Assembly (NCBI GenBank): GCA_003586115.2
Contig: QVOM02000116.1
Location: 29,923,062-29,987,061, forward strand
Length of the DNA stretch: 64,000 bases
DNA from: Salvator merianae
Lineage: Eukaryota > Chordata > Lepidosauria > Squamata > Teiidae
Reading direction: 5' to 3'
Part shown: piece by piece, positions 1-14,034 of the stretch
Numbering within the stretch: the first letter of the stretch is position 1
Layout: each line of letters starts with the position of its first letter
Program-made: the position numbers and the translations under genes
Notes under the pieces: generated by a model
What the model saw: only the letters and a program-made list of their open reading frames with translations
What the model was told of the DNA's origin: nothing
Databases searched by the model: none

Positions 1-2824
1 GTTATAGTTTTCAAAAATTAGTTTTTGCACTAAATGGCTTAGTACTCGGTAGTGTTGACCACGTTTCAAGAGAAACTTCACTCTGGAAATCCATCTCCCT
101 AAGTGATTTAATGCCACTAAGGCTACCCAGTTCAACTTCTGTTAGTGAATAATAGAACCTGGAAACCATACCCCTTTGAAACTCTCGGTGAGAAATAATT
201 AATTGCTCACATAGTGTTGACAGTCTTTTAAACACAGATTTGGAATTAAATAATTTTAAGAAATGGAGAGGGATAGGTGGGGCTAACTGACTGAATAGGT
301 CAAGAGAGAAGTAACATTAAAGCAACAAAAAAGTTTATTTCTTCATAATAAGCATACTGGTTCCCTCTAGAAAACAGAATCACACTGAAATTAATGGTTC
401 TAATAAAAAACAATACCAATAATTAATCAGGGATAAACTGATGGAAAACTGAAGGTTTTTATAAGCAACGATCAACTACTGGCATATTTTATACACATTG
501 GTTCGAATAAAAGTGAGGCCCTGCAAATTATTTTGCTATTCCTTCAGTGAATAAAATAATGATTAAAAAGAAACATTTGTGAAACTGTTCCTTACACTCC
601 TGCTACTCAAGCTTGGCAGAATACAATATTTCCTAGTCATCAAGAGTCTCCAAGATCTACCCAAGGTAAAATCTCCTCAACTTTCAAGAGGAACTATTTG
701 TAACCTCAACCCAATCAGTCTGATGTCTAATCCCTATCTATTTGACATCCCATCCATAACCAAGAATCATAATACTGATTATTTCAGCTCCAAGGCACAC
801 CATTCTAAAGCTGCCTTCCCTTTGAAATGCCTTTAAGAGAGTGGTAACAAGGCTTCAAAGGATGATTATCCTCACTGCAGCTGCCAGTAACATGGCCCTA
901 AGAGTTAAATTCCAATTCAGTGTTTCCTCATACATTAGTTGATTCCAGAAATTAACTATAATTATATATCATAAGGCAAAACCAGAAATCAAGCTGAGAG
1001 TGGATACGTGTTTGAGGTGAATTATATATTCTTCTTTCCTTTTTCAAAAATTCCAATTCATTAAATTCATTTACAAATTCACTCAAAGAAATCACCCTAA
1101 ATGCCTAGTACCATAAGGAAAATGTTGTGTAACATAATAAAATAAAATAAATTATTATACTGTATCTAAAATTAAATATTAAAGATGTAAGCTCACATGG
1201 ACCAGACCCTTCTACTTTTTGTTATTCAAACCAAAATTTTCAGTTACTGTACTATATACAGTATGAGCTTTAGTAAAGGAAGAAGGCAATCCCTTTTCCC
1301 AGAATGCAGTTCTTATAATAACATTTTGGTTTTGATAACAAAATGAGGTAATAACTGACACAGATCTTATAAGTGAAAATTCAGATAGTGACGGTATGGA
1401 TAACAAGGGATAAGTGTACAAAACCTAGGCAGCAGCTTAGAAAATTTAGCCCAGTTCTTTAAACTTTAAACCAAACCTAAATTACATACTCTTGATTACA
1501 TAACTATTTATTATCCTACCAAAGAGCACCAAGGCAAAAAAAACATAACCAAAGCATATGTTCATGACTGATTTTATGACAAAATAATCTGACACAACAT
1601 ACAATCCTAAGGTTACTTATACAAATTGGGGCTTTCAAATGTTGCACTTCAGATGTTCAAATGTATGAGTTAATATGTAAAATGATTTTTTTAAATGGCT
1701 GCATCATTATACCACCTGTTTCTGCACAGCATTGTTGGCTCAAGCCAGCAGTCCCTGGAGAATCCTGCATCAGCATTAAAAGTTGATCTACCAGAAGGCC
1801 ATGCCTCTCACACAATACTGCATCTGCATGAGACATGACACTGAAGTAGGCCCTGGCAAGAAAATGTACCTTGGCTGTAGACCAACACCGTCACTCATTC
1901 AGACAGTACTGAGTGGCTGGGACAATCAACATACAGCATGGAACCCATCACCATTTCACTATTCTTCCAGAAGCAGTCCTGGCAGTGATTCACTTCCAGG
2001 CTCCCAGCAATTTTGAAGGCTGGACTGCTGCAATGCAAAAGGCCTTTGACCTGTGCCATCAGCCCCTCAGATCTTGAGACAGATCACTTGATCCGTCCCA
2101 TAATCAGTACAGTACGGACAATGTATCCTGTGTAGATCCTGCCCAAGTATCTAATGATTATGTGCCAAAGAGTAGTTCTAAACAAAGACAGTGGATATTG
2201 TCCAGCACTATTATCCAACACTCTTAAACCATTTTAACTCCCCCAGATGCTTGTTATTCTCTGTCATCAAACAAATTATTTTGAAATTAAATTTAATGGC
2301 AGCCGAGGACAAAAGCAGCCCCCCCCCCCCAAAAAAAAATCTGTGGATAAGGCAGGATTATAAACGCCATTCTTGGCACAGGATTCCCATTATGGGAATC
2401 TCAGCTGTAGGTATTCTACTCAGCATTTCAGGGACATTTCTCACCATTACTTCAGAAAGGTTTTATGGTGGGGTTGGGAGTGATGCAAAGGACATTCTTG
2501 TCTGAGCTCTTGGGATAAGAATTTACACCCCATGTGTTAATCATAAGTAAACAACTAACTTAGAGTGTGCTGAAATTCCGTACAAGTTAACTGTATCAAG
2601 TCTCCAGCCCATATTCAAATCATAACAATCTAACTTTAACTATGGTTACCAGCATCATGTTTATAAAGAAGATTTTTTTTTAAATAGGGGAAAGGGCAAA
2701 GTTTACATAATACTTTTGGCTGTGTTTTTCACTCATAAGAATTTCTACTTGCATCAAATTATGTGATTTCACATCCTAACACCAGCATAATTGCCATATT
2801 ACTTATTGGAAAGAAGTATCCTAC
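1..2824 (-). other. CDK14: CDK14 intron, downstream of the HTDLCQ exon (partial)
   Basis: AT-rich non-coding sequence following the donor at 2824 (GTAGGAT on the minus strand). The next expected CDK14 exon (LFLFQLLRGL...) was looked for and not seen, so it must lie left of the window. There is a homopolymer C/A run near 2320-2340. The stretch 1720-2110 has a slightly higher GC content and a 77-codon plus-strand frame but no recognised family. Nothing else is supportable. Confidence 0.8.
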
Positions 2825-2887
2825 CTTCACATTCTCTGGATGAAGTCCTCCAGGATGTTTGTCCATATATTGACACAAATCAGTATG
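2825..2887 (-). CDS. CDK14: CDK14 exon: start of kinase C-lobe (HTDLCQYMDKHPGGLHPENVK)
   Basis: This 63-nt exon is exactly 21 codons, phase 0 on both sides. Read on the minus strand it begins HTDLCQYMDKH and ends PENVK. It directly continues the hinge (LVFEFV) of the previous exon and forms the alpha-D region just before the E helix that precedes the catalytic loop. The acceptor is a long T-tract ending in AAG (2890-2888), less common than CAG. The donor is AAG|GTAGGAT (GT at 2824-2823). The same segment in CDK15 differs at several positions (from memory it has AQYMSQ), which supports CDK14. No frameshift or stop is present. It sits alone, 14.3 kb from the upstream exon. Confidence 0.97.
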
Positions 2888-5800
2888 CTTGAAAAAAAAA
2901 AGCAGAGGCAGAAATATATATTACTACTGCTTGATTAGACGAGATTCTTTTACTTGATGTTCAGTTATTTCCTCAGATGCAGAAAATGCAAATGAGTGGG
3001 GAAATATATGATGTAAACTAGAATACATTGACATCGCCTATAGGCTCCAAATTACATTGCTAATAAAACTATTTATAAACAATAAAATATGTCTTATTCC
3101 CTTCTAATAACAGTATTATGCACTAGCTGAAATCTTAACCTTTTCCCAGGAAAGCACAAATCTTTTGATAGGCTATTTGATAGTACAAAACTTCTTACAC
3201 AGTTCAGATGTTTTTTACTAAATGAAGAATGAAAGATAATACAGATTAAAAGGCAAACTCCAGGCTACCCAGTACTGAACTGTCAGAATTTTTTGCAATG
3301 AGAACAAGAATGATTGGGCAATAATCATTAGATAATAAACTATTAGCATCTGATCAACATAAATAACTTCTAATATTTTGCTTGCTATGATATAGCAATT
3401 GGTTCTTGTAAAACTCCCTTAGACTCAGAGAAGTTATAAATAATATGGGAAAATATGACTGTAGAAAAATCACTGTATTTACAAATGATACATAGTGCCT
3501 TCCTACATAACAGAAATGTTGGGTTACATGTACTTAAAAGAAGAGACATCAAGGCATATTTAGGAGCCAGCTGTACCTAAATATTAATCCAACTTTGATC
3601 CAACTTCAGAGTGAAAGGAAGAAAGCAGTGAATGGTTTGTTTTCTGTATTATCTAACCCTAACATATATTTTCTGAGTTAGATAATGCAGAAAGAAAACT
3701 GCTTGCAACATTGATGTGTTCTCTTACTCTGAAAGGGGATCAAAGGTGAACTAAAACTTACATGTAGTTGGCTCACTGTCTGTTACAGTAAAAGTAGAAA
3801 TCTGTGCCAAGAATCTAGGATTCACCATCTGTCTCTGCTAGTTGTCCTTCACCTATATATCTCTAGATCAGGGTTGGCAAACAGTCAGTCTACACTCAAG
3901 ACACTATGAGAAGTGTCTACCATCCACTGAAATCGGGCACTGCTTCTTCTCTTTAAATACTGTCTTTCCCAAAATGACATAGTTCCTCTAAAATATTCTA
4001 AAAACAAGTAGGCAAGAGGGAAAACTCTTTTATCTTTGGATGCCCCTGGGGTTTTGTTCACAGCAGTGCTCTGGAGTAAGAGGAAAAGACTGATGTCCCA
4101 GCAGGAGAAATAGAGAAAAATTAGTAGGGCTTCTGATAAAACAAATGCTACAGCAAATGTGTGAGTGCTAACTTATAACCCAAAGAGTGGCCAACTATCT
4201 CTGCAGCCTTCTAGCCAAAAATGGTTATTCATTACCTTTTTAAAACAAAAAGTTTAAGAAAGGTTTTTGCTATATTCCACACTGCCTACATTGCAGAAGG
4301 TACCTGACACCTGTTCTTTCCCTTCCTCTGTTAACTGCATTGGGGAGGTGTTTTCCTCAAGGTCCTCATTCTTCTCTAGTAAGAAGTGGTTGCCTCCTTT
4401 GATTGCCTCTTCCTATCACATTATTTCAACAAGCAGATCATTCCCCTTTCAATTCCTTCCATATCCCATGCTTTTTGTAATATTATATCACCTCCCTCTT
4501 TGATGGTCTCTGCCTGTTTCCATGCTTTTCCTATCATATGGATAACTCTCCAAGTCCCCTGGTAAGTTCCCCAAATACCCACTTCTATAAATATTAATTG
4601 CTCAATTTGCATAGTTTCGGTTTACATGTCATTTTTAAAGAACTAAAGCCCTTTGCAAATCAAGGCATTACTGTACTCCCTCTGGTCTTATAGATTGTTG
4701 TCACGGTATTAGAAGAGTATACTAATGATACAATCTCATGTACGCAACATTTATAACGTCTGATGTTTGGTTTTGCATGGAACTAGATCTATGACTAAAA
4801 TAAGTAATTATGGCCCAAACTAATGAAGATAAATAGCATGTGGCTACTACTTAGAACAGCAATTTGAAATTCCTCAACCTTTCACCTCCTTGGTAGAGAT
4901 TTGCTCAGTTTCCTTCATATGGAATTTTGGTGGAATTTTGGTGGAGGGTGAGCACATTTCTTTTAAACTAGACTACAAGGCAACAATGATGTTCTCAGTT
5001 ATTTTGGAACTCTTGTTTTAATTCTGAGCTATTATATATATATATTTAAGTCTAATATCACGGCATTTGACTTAACCATTTACAAGTATAGCTTTCTCAG
5101 TCTTACAGATTGCAGCAAATTAAACAGGGCATGTTCTGTTTTATTAATGGACAGCAGAGAAAAGATATCTGCCCATTTTTGACAGAAGCCTCATGCTGTC
5201 TAAGTTCTCAAGCTCTAGACCCAGAGTTTAAGGGTGTGAACCTGATACCATCAAGCCTTTATTCTCAGAATGCCTACTTTTTGAAAGTCAGACAAGTAAA
5301 TCATAGATATTTTTTTTAATTAAAAACAAAAACATAAAGTACATATTTAGAAGATATAAATGTGTGTGTGTAAGACACAAAAATAAAATACTGTGAACAT
5401 GAAGAACAAATCACACAAAATGTGTTTTCACCTAGCGCGTGCCTTTAGCAATAATCACTTAGTATTAATTACCTACATATATGTTCAATGGAATATTCTG
5501 CACTATTCTTCGCTTTCTCAGCTATGATAAATCTGCATGTGACTTTGCTGTCCTGCAGTTCTACCTAATTGGTTTCAGCTGTCATTTCTGAAGCTGAAAT
5601 GCATGGACAGCCTGGGGCCTGTGAATGAACAGGAAGCATTTCCAACTGCATTCCCATCATGTCAAACCAGCAATGTGAAAGAGCTCTTCCATTAAAACAA
5701 AAACTGTACTATTTGGCTTCTGGCAATGACATCATGCAGTAGACAGATTGTATTGTTTCACTGAGGCAGCAAGATTGTTGCAAGCTATTCTTTTCTGCTA

Positions 5801-7090
5801 AAGAGATTGCACACATTAGTTATGCTCTGGAGGTTTTACTGACTAGAACAGTTTCTCCATTGTCACCAAGAAATTCTTAAGCAGACAACACAATGCAAAG
5901 AATAATAAAGATATAGCTGAAGTAACATATTGTAACCATCGCACACCATCATAGTCAACAGGAAAGGTATTCGGAATAGAAAATAATGCATTAAAACAAG
6001 CATTTGCATTAAGTCCATTTACAGAACAAGTTGCAAATTTAGATTTGCCTGACATCACAGTTAAACAAAACAAAGGTTCCAGAGTCCTCCTTACAGATAC
6101 ACCAGAGGAAAATGGACAGGGGGAAATATATTAGGTAAGGAATTTGTGGAAGGACACTAAGATTAGGAATATGCACGAACCTAATTTCTGCTTTTGAATC
6201 AAACCAAACTCCAAAGCAACAGATAGTTTAATTAGAACCTTGAACCAGTTTAGTTCATTACTCACTGCACTGTAGCCTTGCCACTCCCTCCCCCAGAATG
6301 GATACAAAAGATGTGGCTGGTCCTGGCTGGCGATGGAAGAGCAGAAGAATAACGGAGTTGGTTACTATCTCTTTTCTCTAACGCAACTTTTAATTTTGAT
6401 TTCTCATCTTTGAGTAATATTATTTTATTAATTTACCCTATACTGTATATTATATAACCTATTATGAGTTTGCAATGTGTATTTGATGTTTTTATGAATT
6501 GAATTAAACTTTTTATTTGTATTTTTTGTTCTGTTGTGAAGTACCTTAAGCATTGTTTTTGAAAGAGGGTATATAAAGACTAAATACAAATGCAAATAAA
6601 ATTGAAAAGCTGTTTAAAAAGGGTAAAATTTTTAGAACCCGTTCATCGCAAACAGGGTGGTTTGTGGGATTCTATTTGTGCCTCTACTGGTTCAGTTTGA
6701 ATTCACACCAAAGCCTAGAACAGGCAGGGAGGTTGTTCAGGCAGATCTACGCATATTTAATTTTCCTTAATTGAATGAAATGCAGTGGACCAAAGTTTTA
6801 GCATACGTTTTTTAAATTCTGAGAATGTCATTTCTACTGTTTCATGCACACCAATGAAAACAGTATAGAGTTTTTGAATCATTCATGTGAACATTGCTAC
6901 AATATAGATAGCAAAAGAAAACTGCTTTCAAATGAATTACTGTATAGCCAATATCTGCTTTACATTCAAATTACAGTAGCACTGATCATATTGTTTATAT
7001 TTATAATCTCCGCTTTATACAATAATAAAAATATTATAATCTATAAAAACTCAAAAAATGTTTTTAAAAAATAATATAAAATCAATATCT

Positions 7091-7091
<1 letters not shown>

Positions 7092-7148
<57 letters not shown>
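7092..7148. repeat. (TA)n(GA)n(CAGA)n compound microsatellite
   Basis: A TA run changes into GA dinucleotides and then into CAGA tetranucleotides without interruption. It is seen directly in the sequence. Confidence 0.95.
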
Positions 7149-7159
7149 ATAGTATTTTG

Positions 7160-7700
7160 ATTTCTTTCACAATTTGAAGAATAGACTTGTTGAAAGAGTA
7201 TAATGGGGATTCATGAAAGCCACGCCTCCTTGATTATACATTTAACATACAATAAGTGATGGAGTGTCTCCCTTTGCTGTTTTTTCTTTGCTGTTGAAAA
7301 AACATCAAAACATAAGAAAAACATATATACTTTATATTGTAAACGAGAAGAAGCGAAGGGAGAAGAAAGAGAGAGAACGACCTGAATTTGAGACAGGAAG
7401 GGAGACGAGAGTAAGGAAAAGAGAAGAGGAGGAGAAGGAGAAGGAGAAAACTACTATCAAAAGAGATCTGAGTTTTAATTCTGTACGGAGTTACATAAAG
7501 AGATTTAAAAGAGGAAATTATAAAAACAGAGATTTTACTATTTAACGTAAATGGATGGACTGTCCCAACAGAGAAGAAGAAAATGGGTATTTATGGGATA
7601 GTGATAGTGTGGAATTGGGATTAAGGTTAGGGACAGGGAAAGAGGAAACAGGAAAAAGGAAAAAGATTTAATATTGAATTAGAAATTAGAAAGCTTATAA
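7160..7700 (+). mobile_element. Purine-rich L1-like LINE 3' region (decayed)
   Basis: Very A/G-rich stretch with few T runs. It contains a short plus-strand frame of almost only Lys, Arg and Glu (7264-7545), which reflects composition and is not a protein signature. The phrase TTTGAAGAATAGACTTGTTG near 7175-7196 resembles part of the insertion at 15441-15704. Purine-rich 3' untranslated regions are typical of L1 elements. The family assignment is an inference with no diagnostic domain. Confidence 0.35.
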
Positions 7701-7930
7701 AATATATTGATATGAATGCAAGATGCCAAAAATATTTAGATGGTATAAATTATAATTTTCTGTGCTTGAAAATGTGTAAAAGTATAAATATACTAAAATG
7801 TAAATTATTAAAAAGATAGAAGAAGAATATTTATGATAGAGATATATTTGACAAGGAAAATAAAAAGCTATGCTCAAGAGTTTAACATGTGGAGGAGAAA
7901 AATATCAAAAAAAGAACAGTCATAGATTAT

Positions 7931-8342
7931 GGTCTTTTTTGCATTTACCTGTCTGTGGTCTGAACCGGATGTTTGGACCAACCAGACCTGCTGGTTTGGA
8001 CCACAGTGTGTCCAAACCAGCCCTGCCCAAGCCACGAAGCTCAGGTGAGCTTCAAAGCCAGGTTTCATGTGATCCAAGGGCTAGGAGCAAAAGCACCTAG
8101 TCCCAGAGCCTCTGGCAGACTCATTTCAACAGCACACTTTGGTGCACTGCTTAAATGAGTCCCCCACTAGTCCCAATCACAGAGGCATGCCTTATGCACA
8201 CCTCTGTGGTCTGGATCAGACCCACTGATCCACCAGGGGACCCATTTAAATAGGTCTACCAGTGACCCTGATCTAATGCAGATGGAGGGGACCAGCAGGG
8301 GACAGGGTCTCACAAAACTGCACTGTGCAGATCAATAAGACC
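7931..8342. mobile_element. Non-autonomous DNA transposon copy (same family as 29757-30436, 46 kb and 57960-58641)
   Basis: About 410 bp. It starts GGTCTTTTTTGCATTTACC and ends with the complement-like TGCAGATCAATAAGACC. The interior shares recognisable phrases with the other members: the AGAGGCATG/ACCTCTGTGGTCTGG block, GTCTACCAGTGACC, and ATGCAGATGGAG. It contains a hairpin (CATTTCAACAGCAC ... GTGCACTGCTTAAATG, 8125-8157). No target duplication could be read. It codes for nothing; the overlapping frames on both strands are shadows. Confidence 0.6.
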
Positions 8343-11300
8343 CAAAAGATGGACTTTGAAGCCCTTAATTCCGGATTAAACGTAAGTGCAGAGAGACTAT
8401 ATAGTGTGCATTGAGTCAAGGAACTCTGTGTTTGTTTTTTAAGCTGTAGTAAGCATGTGTTCGTTATTACTTGTTCTTTTTTATGTACTTTTCTATAACT
8501 TCTGCAATAAAAAACCCACACAAAACTGAACTCTAGTCATGTGCACCACATGTTTCTATAGGATCTCATACCCCAAGGCCTTGTGGGTCTTGTGGGAGGA
8601 CACTCCAAGATATTTCCACTTTTTAAAAAATGTGCAGCAGGACCTACTAGAGACAGCAGGCTGTCCTCATAAAGAGCCATAACAAGCCTTAATCATCCTA
8701 CAACATGCTTTCTTTTGGGAAGCAGGTATGCCCTGGCAGCTTTTCAATTTTATTGTTCTTTTATGGGGACAATATAATTCTTGCAATCCATCCAAAAACT
8801 TAACAGAAATGCTACTTCCTGCAGATGAACTTGAAAAATCAAGGGCTGCAGGATTGTTGGTGAGGATGCTGGAAATTCTCATTTGCTGCTGTTCTTAAAC
8901 CTAATTTTTACAGAAGAAACCACTCTATGCCCAGAGAGAGAAATATGTTGACCTATAAAGTTTCCTATAGAAACAGATTTCTTCCTTAAATGTTCACATT
9001 CAGAGGCAAAAATATATCCCTTCTTTCCACAAACAGCTCCAAGTAGAATTAACTCCTAGGAAAGGATTTTATCTTATTTGAATCCCTGTCATTACATGGA
9101 CAATAAAAGAATGGCATTCTCATTCATCAAAGAATGACATTGATAAATGAATAAAAATAGAGCCATCTGTTTATTTTATGATACTTCTACACACGTTCTG
9201 TAACTATAGACATGTGAGATATTGCATAAAATCACTTATGCTGAAAGACCTCAGCAGCACTAAAGATACAGCAAACCTTTTTATTACACTTTCTGATACC
9301 TTCATTTCCAAGTAAGTGTTGCTCAAAGTGTCCTAAAAATATTGTGCAGCAGATTGTGACTAATTCTTCTGCGAGTAAGCTTTTGTATTCACCCACTAGT
9401 CCTGGTCTGGGCAACCTTTGAGCTTGATACAGCATGATAAATTATTCTGGTAGTATTAGGTACTAATAAAAACATAAGAACCACCTGTTTGTTGTTTTCC
9501 ACTCTGCTCTTTCACACCTGCTTCCATCCATACCCAGGCCTTATAAAGCTGCAAAAAACCTGTATACTAGTTTTGGCTTAGCTAAATACTGCTAAGGTTA
9601 TAACCGTAGACTACTAGTCTCAACTGCAGTTCCTGCTTTACTCACCAAAGCAGAGAAACAAAGACTGACAAGGAACAAAAAATAAAGTATTAATATTCAG
9701 GAATACCAAGGAACGCTGGAGATTTCTACGTGGGAATTAGAAGTAAAAGCTACCCAGTCAGGAGTGGTTTATCAGTTAGACTGCCTCCTAATGGCGAGAA
9801 AAAAACACCAGAGCTTATTTGCATCTCGCTATTTCCTCTTGAGACAAGAACAGGCACTTAAGAATCTCCGCCTTGCTCGCACAATGGCAAGGCACTTACT
9901 TCCAGATATTTTGATGATGAAAAATACCCAGAAGTGTGTGCACATGGTGGCCAGTTTCAGCTCTGTGCATGTGTGGGACCATTTTCTCCAAGAAGGAACC
10001 ATGAGTCAAGCTTCCAGACAGGTAGATGATATCACTATTCCAGGAAAATCCACATTTGAGAACTAGGTTTTCCCAGAATAGGATACAGCGGGATTTCACC
10101 CCTATGTCGTCGGACTATGCTGGGGTTGCCACAGATACATAGCCATGACATAATTGTAAGTTTTATCCCTGTATGGATGCAATCTTAGATAGGAGAAGGC
10201 GTATAACCTAGGAATTCATTCATGCCCTCCACAAATCAGCATTTTTTATGCTCCTCAGTTGCACTACACCAGGGCATGAAGGGAAAGCTTGGCACAATCC
10301 ACTCTCATTAACAACTGGTCTGCCAAACTAGGGAGACAGTGGGTTGGGTAGATCACACCAAGTCTCCCTTTCACTCCCTTTCACTCCCTAAAGCAATGCA
10401 CAACTGCGAAGCATTGTGGTTTGGATCAGAGATCCCAATTCAGCACATATCTTGAAAGAAGTCTACGAATTCTACAAATAAATAAATATTTATCTTTCTG
10501 TGCTTATTATCTACTGCTTTTGAAGAAACCTGCGCCATTCTACCACGTGCTCTTTTTCATGATACTTAACACGTGTGTGCCTTATGTGTGTACAGAACAA
10601 CTTCTTGTCCTGTCAATAAGCAATGTTGCCTGCAGATACATCACCCCTACTTGGTCACTACACCAGTTTGACACTGTAGACTCTTAGATGTGTGGGTTTT
10701 AAGACATTAAGTGGTGGCAGCAAATATGTAATAAATGAGAAAACTCTTACTGGCAGCTTGATCACTAACGATATCTCCATTGGGAAATGCCAGACTTTTT
10801 AAAAAAGTCAACATTTCTCCACCATAGGGGCTGCCAGACTAGTAAACACTGCTGAACTTCCAGGGGTTTGCTGCACAGACTCCTTCTTTTGTTATTTCTT
10901 TGGACACAGTGAGTGCCCAGATGTTCAGTCCAGTACTCTGTGGAAACATATGTGCTAGACATTTGATACTCCAACAAGATGTCAGTACTTTAAAGATAGT
11001 GCAGGAAATCCCATCTATCTTTCAGCGTGTTTGCCAATCTCACTGTGCTGCTCTGAAAATCTACCTTTTCATCAATATTCTAAAGGTATAAGCTTTATTG
11101 TCTGCTTTAAAATGATTAATTTGAATTTGTACTATATAGGGAATCTTGAGTACTTTACAAGAAAAGAAAGAGGCAGTTCAGTGACAGAGTATTTGTTCTG
11201 TATTTCCAGACTAGAATCAGAGAACATCTGATGTAAAAGGCATTTCTGTGAGATCTTAGAGAGCCACCTCTGGCTAGATCAGATGGAGAAACAGTTTAAG

Positions 11301-11501
11301 ATAGCTCCTCATTTAAACTGTATGATTATGACCTACAACATACAGTAAAGTCATAGTAATTTTTATAATATTGCTACAGAATACTCTAGTATATCACTTC
11401 TTTTGCTCTGATGAGATAGCATCAAGTCCTGTAGCCATGACTACAGCTTGAGAAAATTAAAAGTAGTTCAACATCTGGTTTTAATTATGACCTTTTGACT
11501 T

Positions 11502-11537
11502 CTGTCAACATTATTGGTTCTGTCAACATTATTGGTT
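11502..11537. repeat. Perfect 18-bp tandem duplication
   Basis: CTGTCAACATTATTGGTT occurs twice head to tail (11502-11519 and 11520-11537). It is seen directly and looks like a recent replication-slippage duplication. Confidence 0.95.
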
Positions 11538-11818
11538 CTGTTTTCTATCCCTTGGGCTTAATCTAATTCAGTTACCTCAGTGAAGCAGTGCCTCCTGACA
11601 AATACTTTAGGTTTAAATGACAACACTCAGTATGATATCCTCAAGGAGTATTCACAGCAGACTTTAGCCTTTTTAATAGCAAGCAGAACTCTATATTAGA
11701 ACATTTTGTAAACTTTTCCTATTAATGGCCAGATTTGTGTTGATTTAATCTAGTCACCAATGCCTGTAAAATACCTAACACATATCTTAAAAACAAGAAT
11801 ACTAATACATATTCAGAA

Positions 11819-11900
11819 CTTGTTGGATTACAACTTCTATTAGCTCATCATATATAACTCCAACTGAACTGATGGGAATTAAGAGTCCAGCATCTAGAGG
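11819..11900. mobile_element. Short palindromic MITE (TTGTTGGAYTACAACTYC type)
   Basis: The left arm TTGTTGGATTACAACTTC pairs with the right arm, whose reverse complement reads GCTGGACTCTTAATTCCCATC. The sequence matches a common squamate palindromic repeat recognised from memory (TTGGACTACAACTCCCATCA...). The copy is decayed and sits immediately upstream of an L2 3' end. Confidence 0.5.
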
Positions 11901-11935
11901 ATCATGTATTAGCCATTTTGCTTTTAAAAAAACAA

Positions 11936-12640
11936 GGCTGACTGCGAGGCACCTACTTCCAGCTCCAGTGGCTTTGCCAGCTAAGGCCCTTTCAGGACAG
12001 AGATAACCTGGCCACAGTAATCTGTGCTCTGCTAAATTCCAGGCTGGACTATTATAATAAACTGTATGTGGGGCTGCCCTTGAAGATGGTTCAGAAACTG
12101 CAGCTGGTGCAGAATACAGCAGCAAGACTGTTGGCTGCTAACATTGGCCGGATGCACATCATGTCACTCCAAAAAGAACTGCATTGGCTGCCTATTTACT
12201 ACTGAGCCCAATTCAAGGTGTTAACATTAATTTATAAAGCCTTAAACAACTTGGGGCCCAGATATCTAAAGGAACGCTTCTTCCCATATAGACTTGCCTA
12301 TTTTTTGAGATCAGTCAATGAGGCCTCCTTAGTTGCATCACTGCTTTCAGCAGTTCAAGGGGAGGGCATTAGTGAGAGGATCCTCCCAGTAACAGCTTCC
12401 AGATTATGGAACAGCCTCGCTCTGAGATGCGTCAGGCACCATCACTATATATATTCAGAAGATTAATGAAGATGCAGCTCTTCACCCTGGCTTCCCATTT
12501 TTGTTTTGTCACTGTTTTTGTTTTTAGCATTATTGGGTTTTAGTGATTTCTTTTTAGCTTTCTTTTTATTGTTTTCACTGTAATCCACCCTGTGACCTTC
12601 AGGTACAGAGTGAAATATAAATATTTGTATATTTTACAAT
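11936..12640 (+). mobile_element. L2-type LINE 3' end (C-terminal RT region and tail), pseudogenised
   Basis: Plus-strand translation gives broken but familiar pieces of an L2 ORF2 C-terminus: a degenerate LDYYNKLY-like motif near 12045-12070, KLQLVQNTAARL near 12095-12130, ELHWLPI near 12175-12195, TLIYKALNNLGPRYLKERFF near 12222-12285, and the ending ASRLWNSL. The 3' tail runs CCACCCTGTGACCTTCAGG...AAATATAAATATT, the usual form before the short terminal repeats. Stops interrupt the frame. The same region recurs at 49840-50505, 38565-38995 and 15170-15870. Confidence 0.85.
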
Positions 12641-13854
12641 TAGATGCTCAAATTCCTCGGATTACATAATTACATTCATAACAGTATTGTGATCTCTCTC
12701 ACTTTGAAAAAATATGTTACAGGTACTAATGAAAGAGTATACATTTCTCAGGTTTCTGAGGTTTATATGCTATTTCTCTGAGTTCTGGCAGATAGGTTTA
12801 CTTGTTCATAGTCATAAAGCGTTTTTTTTTAAGTAAGCAAAGCGGTCGCCCACATGTTCTCGTGGGTCCAGCCATCCCTAGTGCAGATGGCTGGTCTAGC
12901 CTACCCAGTGAGTACAGGCCACTGCCATTTTGCCAGGCTCTTAGAAACAGCTCCTCTGGTATTCCAAGGAGATTGGAATTCAGTACATATTCCTCATTTT
13001 TTAAAGTTCTGCAGGGAAAAGAAAGGGGTAAAATATCTAGTTTATTACAATCAGTGTATGAAGCTTCTGTGGTTAATTAATCCTGAGTCTCCCATTTCAG
13101 CTTTGGTTGGAATCAAATAGTATACAAATTTGTTTTCCCACATATGCTAAAGAATAGAAGTTTTGTAAATTTTATTTATAATTTAGAGTAAAAGTCAGCA
13201 GAAATTCCAACAGAAAACTCACTTCCAATCAAAGAACAATGGAAAACTGCAAGGTATACACAGGATCCAAGAGAAGTGGACGCTTAAGACTCTTTCTCAT
13301 TCACTGCAAAATTTCTATTCACATTGCTACCATAATCAGGCCATCTTACAGCGACTGAAATTTTCACTTCTAGTAAACAACTAACCCTTATTTATCCTCC
13401 TTATCCTGAGGCCCCAGGATTTGCTGCATTTTTTAAACAATACACAGAAGCAAATTATTCCAATTATAAACCAATCTATTGCCATTCCAAGCTTTAGACT
13501 TACACTGGAAAGCACACTCTTCTTACATTTATCACATATACAAGGGCATAATACATTAAAGTTTAGTTACTAGTTAATAGTAGATTTACATACTGTGATT
13601 GTGTAAAGCACAATTAAGAGTTTATACCATTACACAATTGCTCCAAACATTATTAGTTCTAATAAAGTTCAGTGAAGCTGCAGTCTTCTAACTTATTAGA
13701 TTACTTTACAAAATTCACGTAAGTTCAATTCAAGCATACCACCAAACCACAGAACTGTACAGACACAAAAAATGATTTTGTTTTACAGGTTGGCATAATC
13801 TCAGCTTCTAAGATTTCAAGATACATAATTTGCTGAGATCCAGAATCAAACTAT

Positions 13855-14034
13855 GGTCCTTTCTGCACTAGGACTTATTCTAGATTATATCTCAGAACAG
13901 AGACCTGCCATCCGCATGCTAGTGCAGACTATGGTAGGTTCTGGGCAAGACCTTTTATAGTTTGCACTAGCATGTGGATGGCAGGTCCCTATTCCGGGAT
14001 ATAATCCGCAATAAGGCCAAGTGCAGAAAGCGCC
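13855..14034. mobile_element. 180-bp palindromic MITE, copy 1, 3-bp TSD (TAT)
   Basis: Near-complete palindrome. The left arm begins GGTCCTTTCTGCACTAGG. The reverse complement of the right end begins GGCGCTTTCTGCACTTGG. Both arms continue through CTTATT...ATTATATC and GACCTGCCATCC, so the arms are about 85 bp. It is flanked by TAT on both sides (13852-13854 and 14035-14037). Two sibling copies occur at 29978-30157 and 53875-54051. The superfamily is unresolved. Confidence 0.85.

Noticed and set aside
7264..7545. 93-codon frame of Lys/Arg/Glu-rich protein.
   Set aside because: Purine-rich low-complexity DNA in an L1-like stretch gives such frames automatically.
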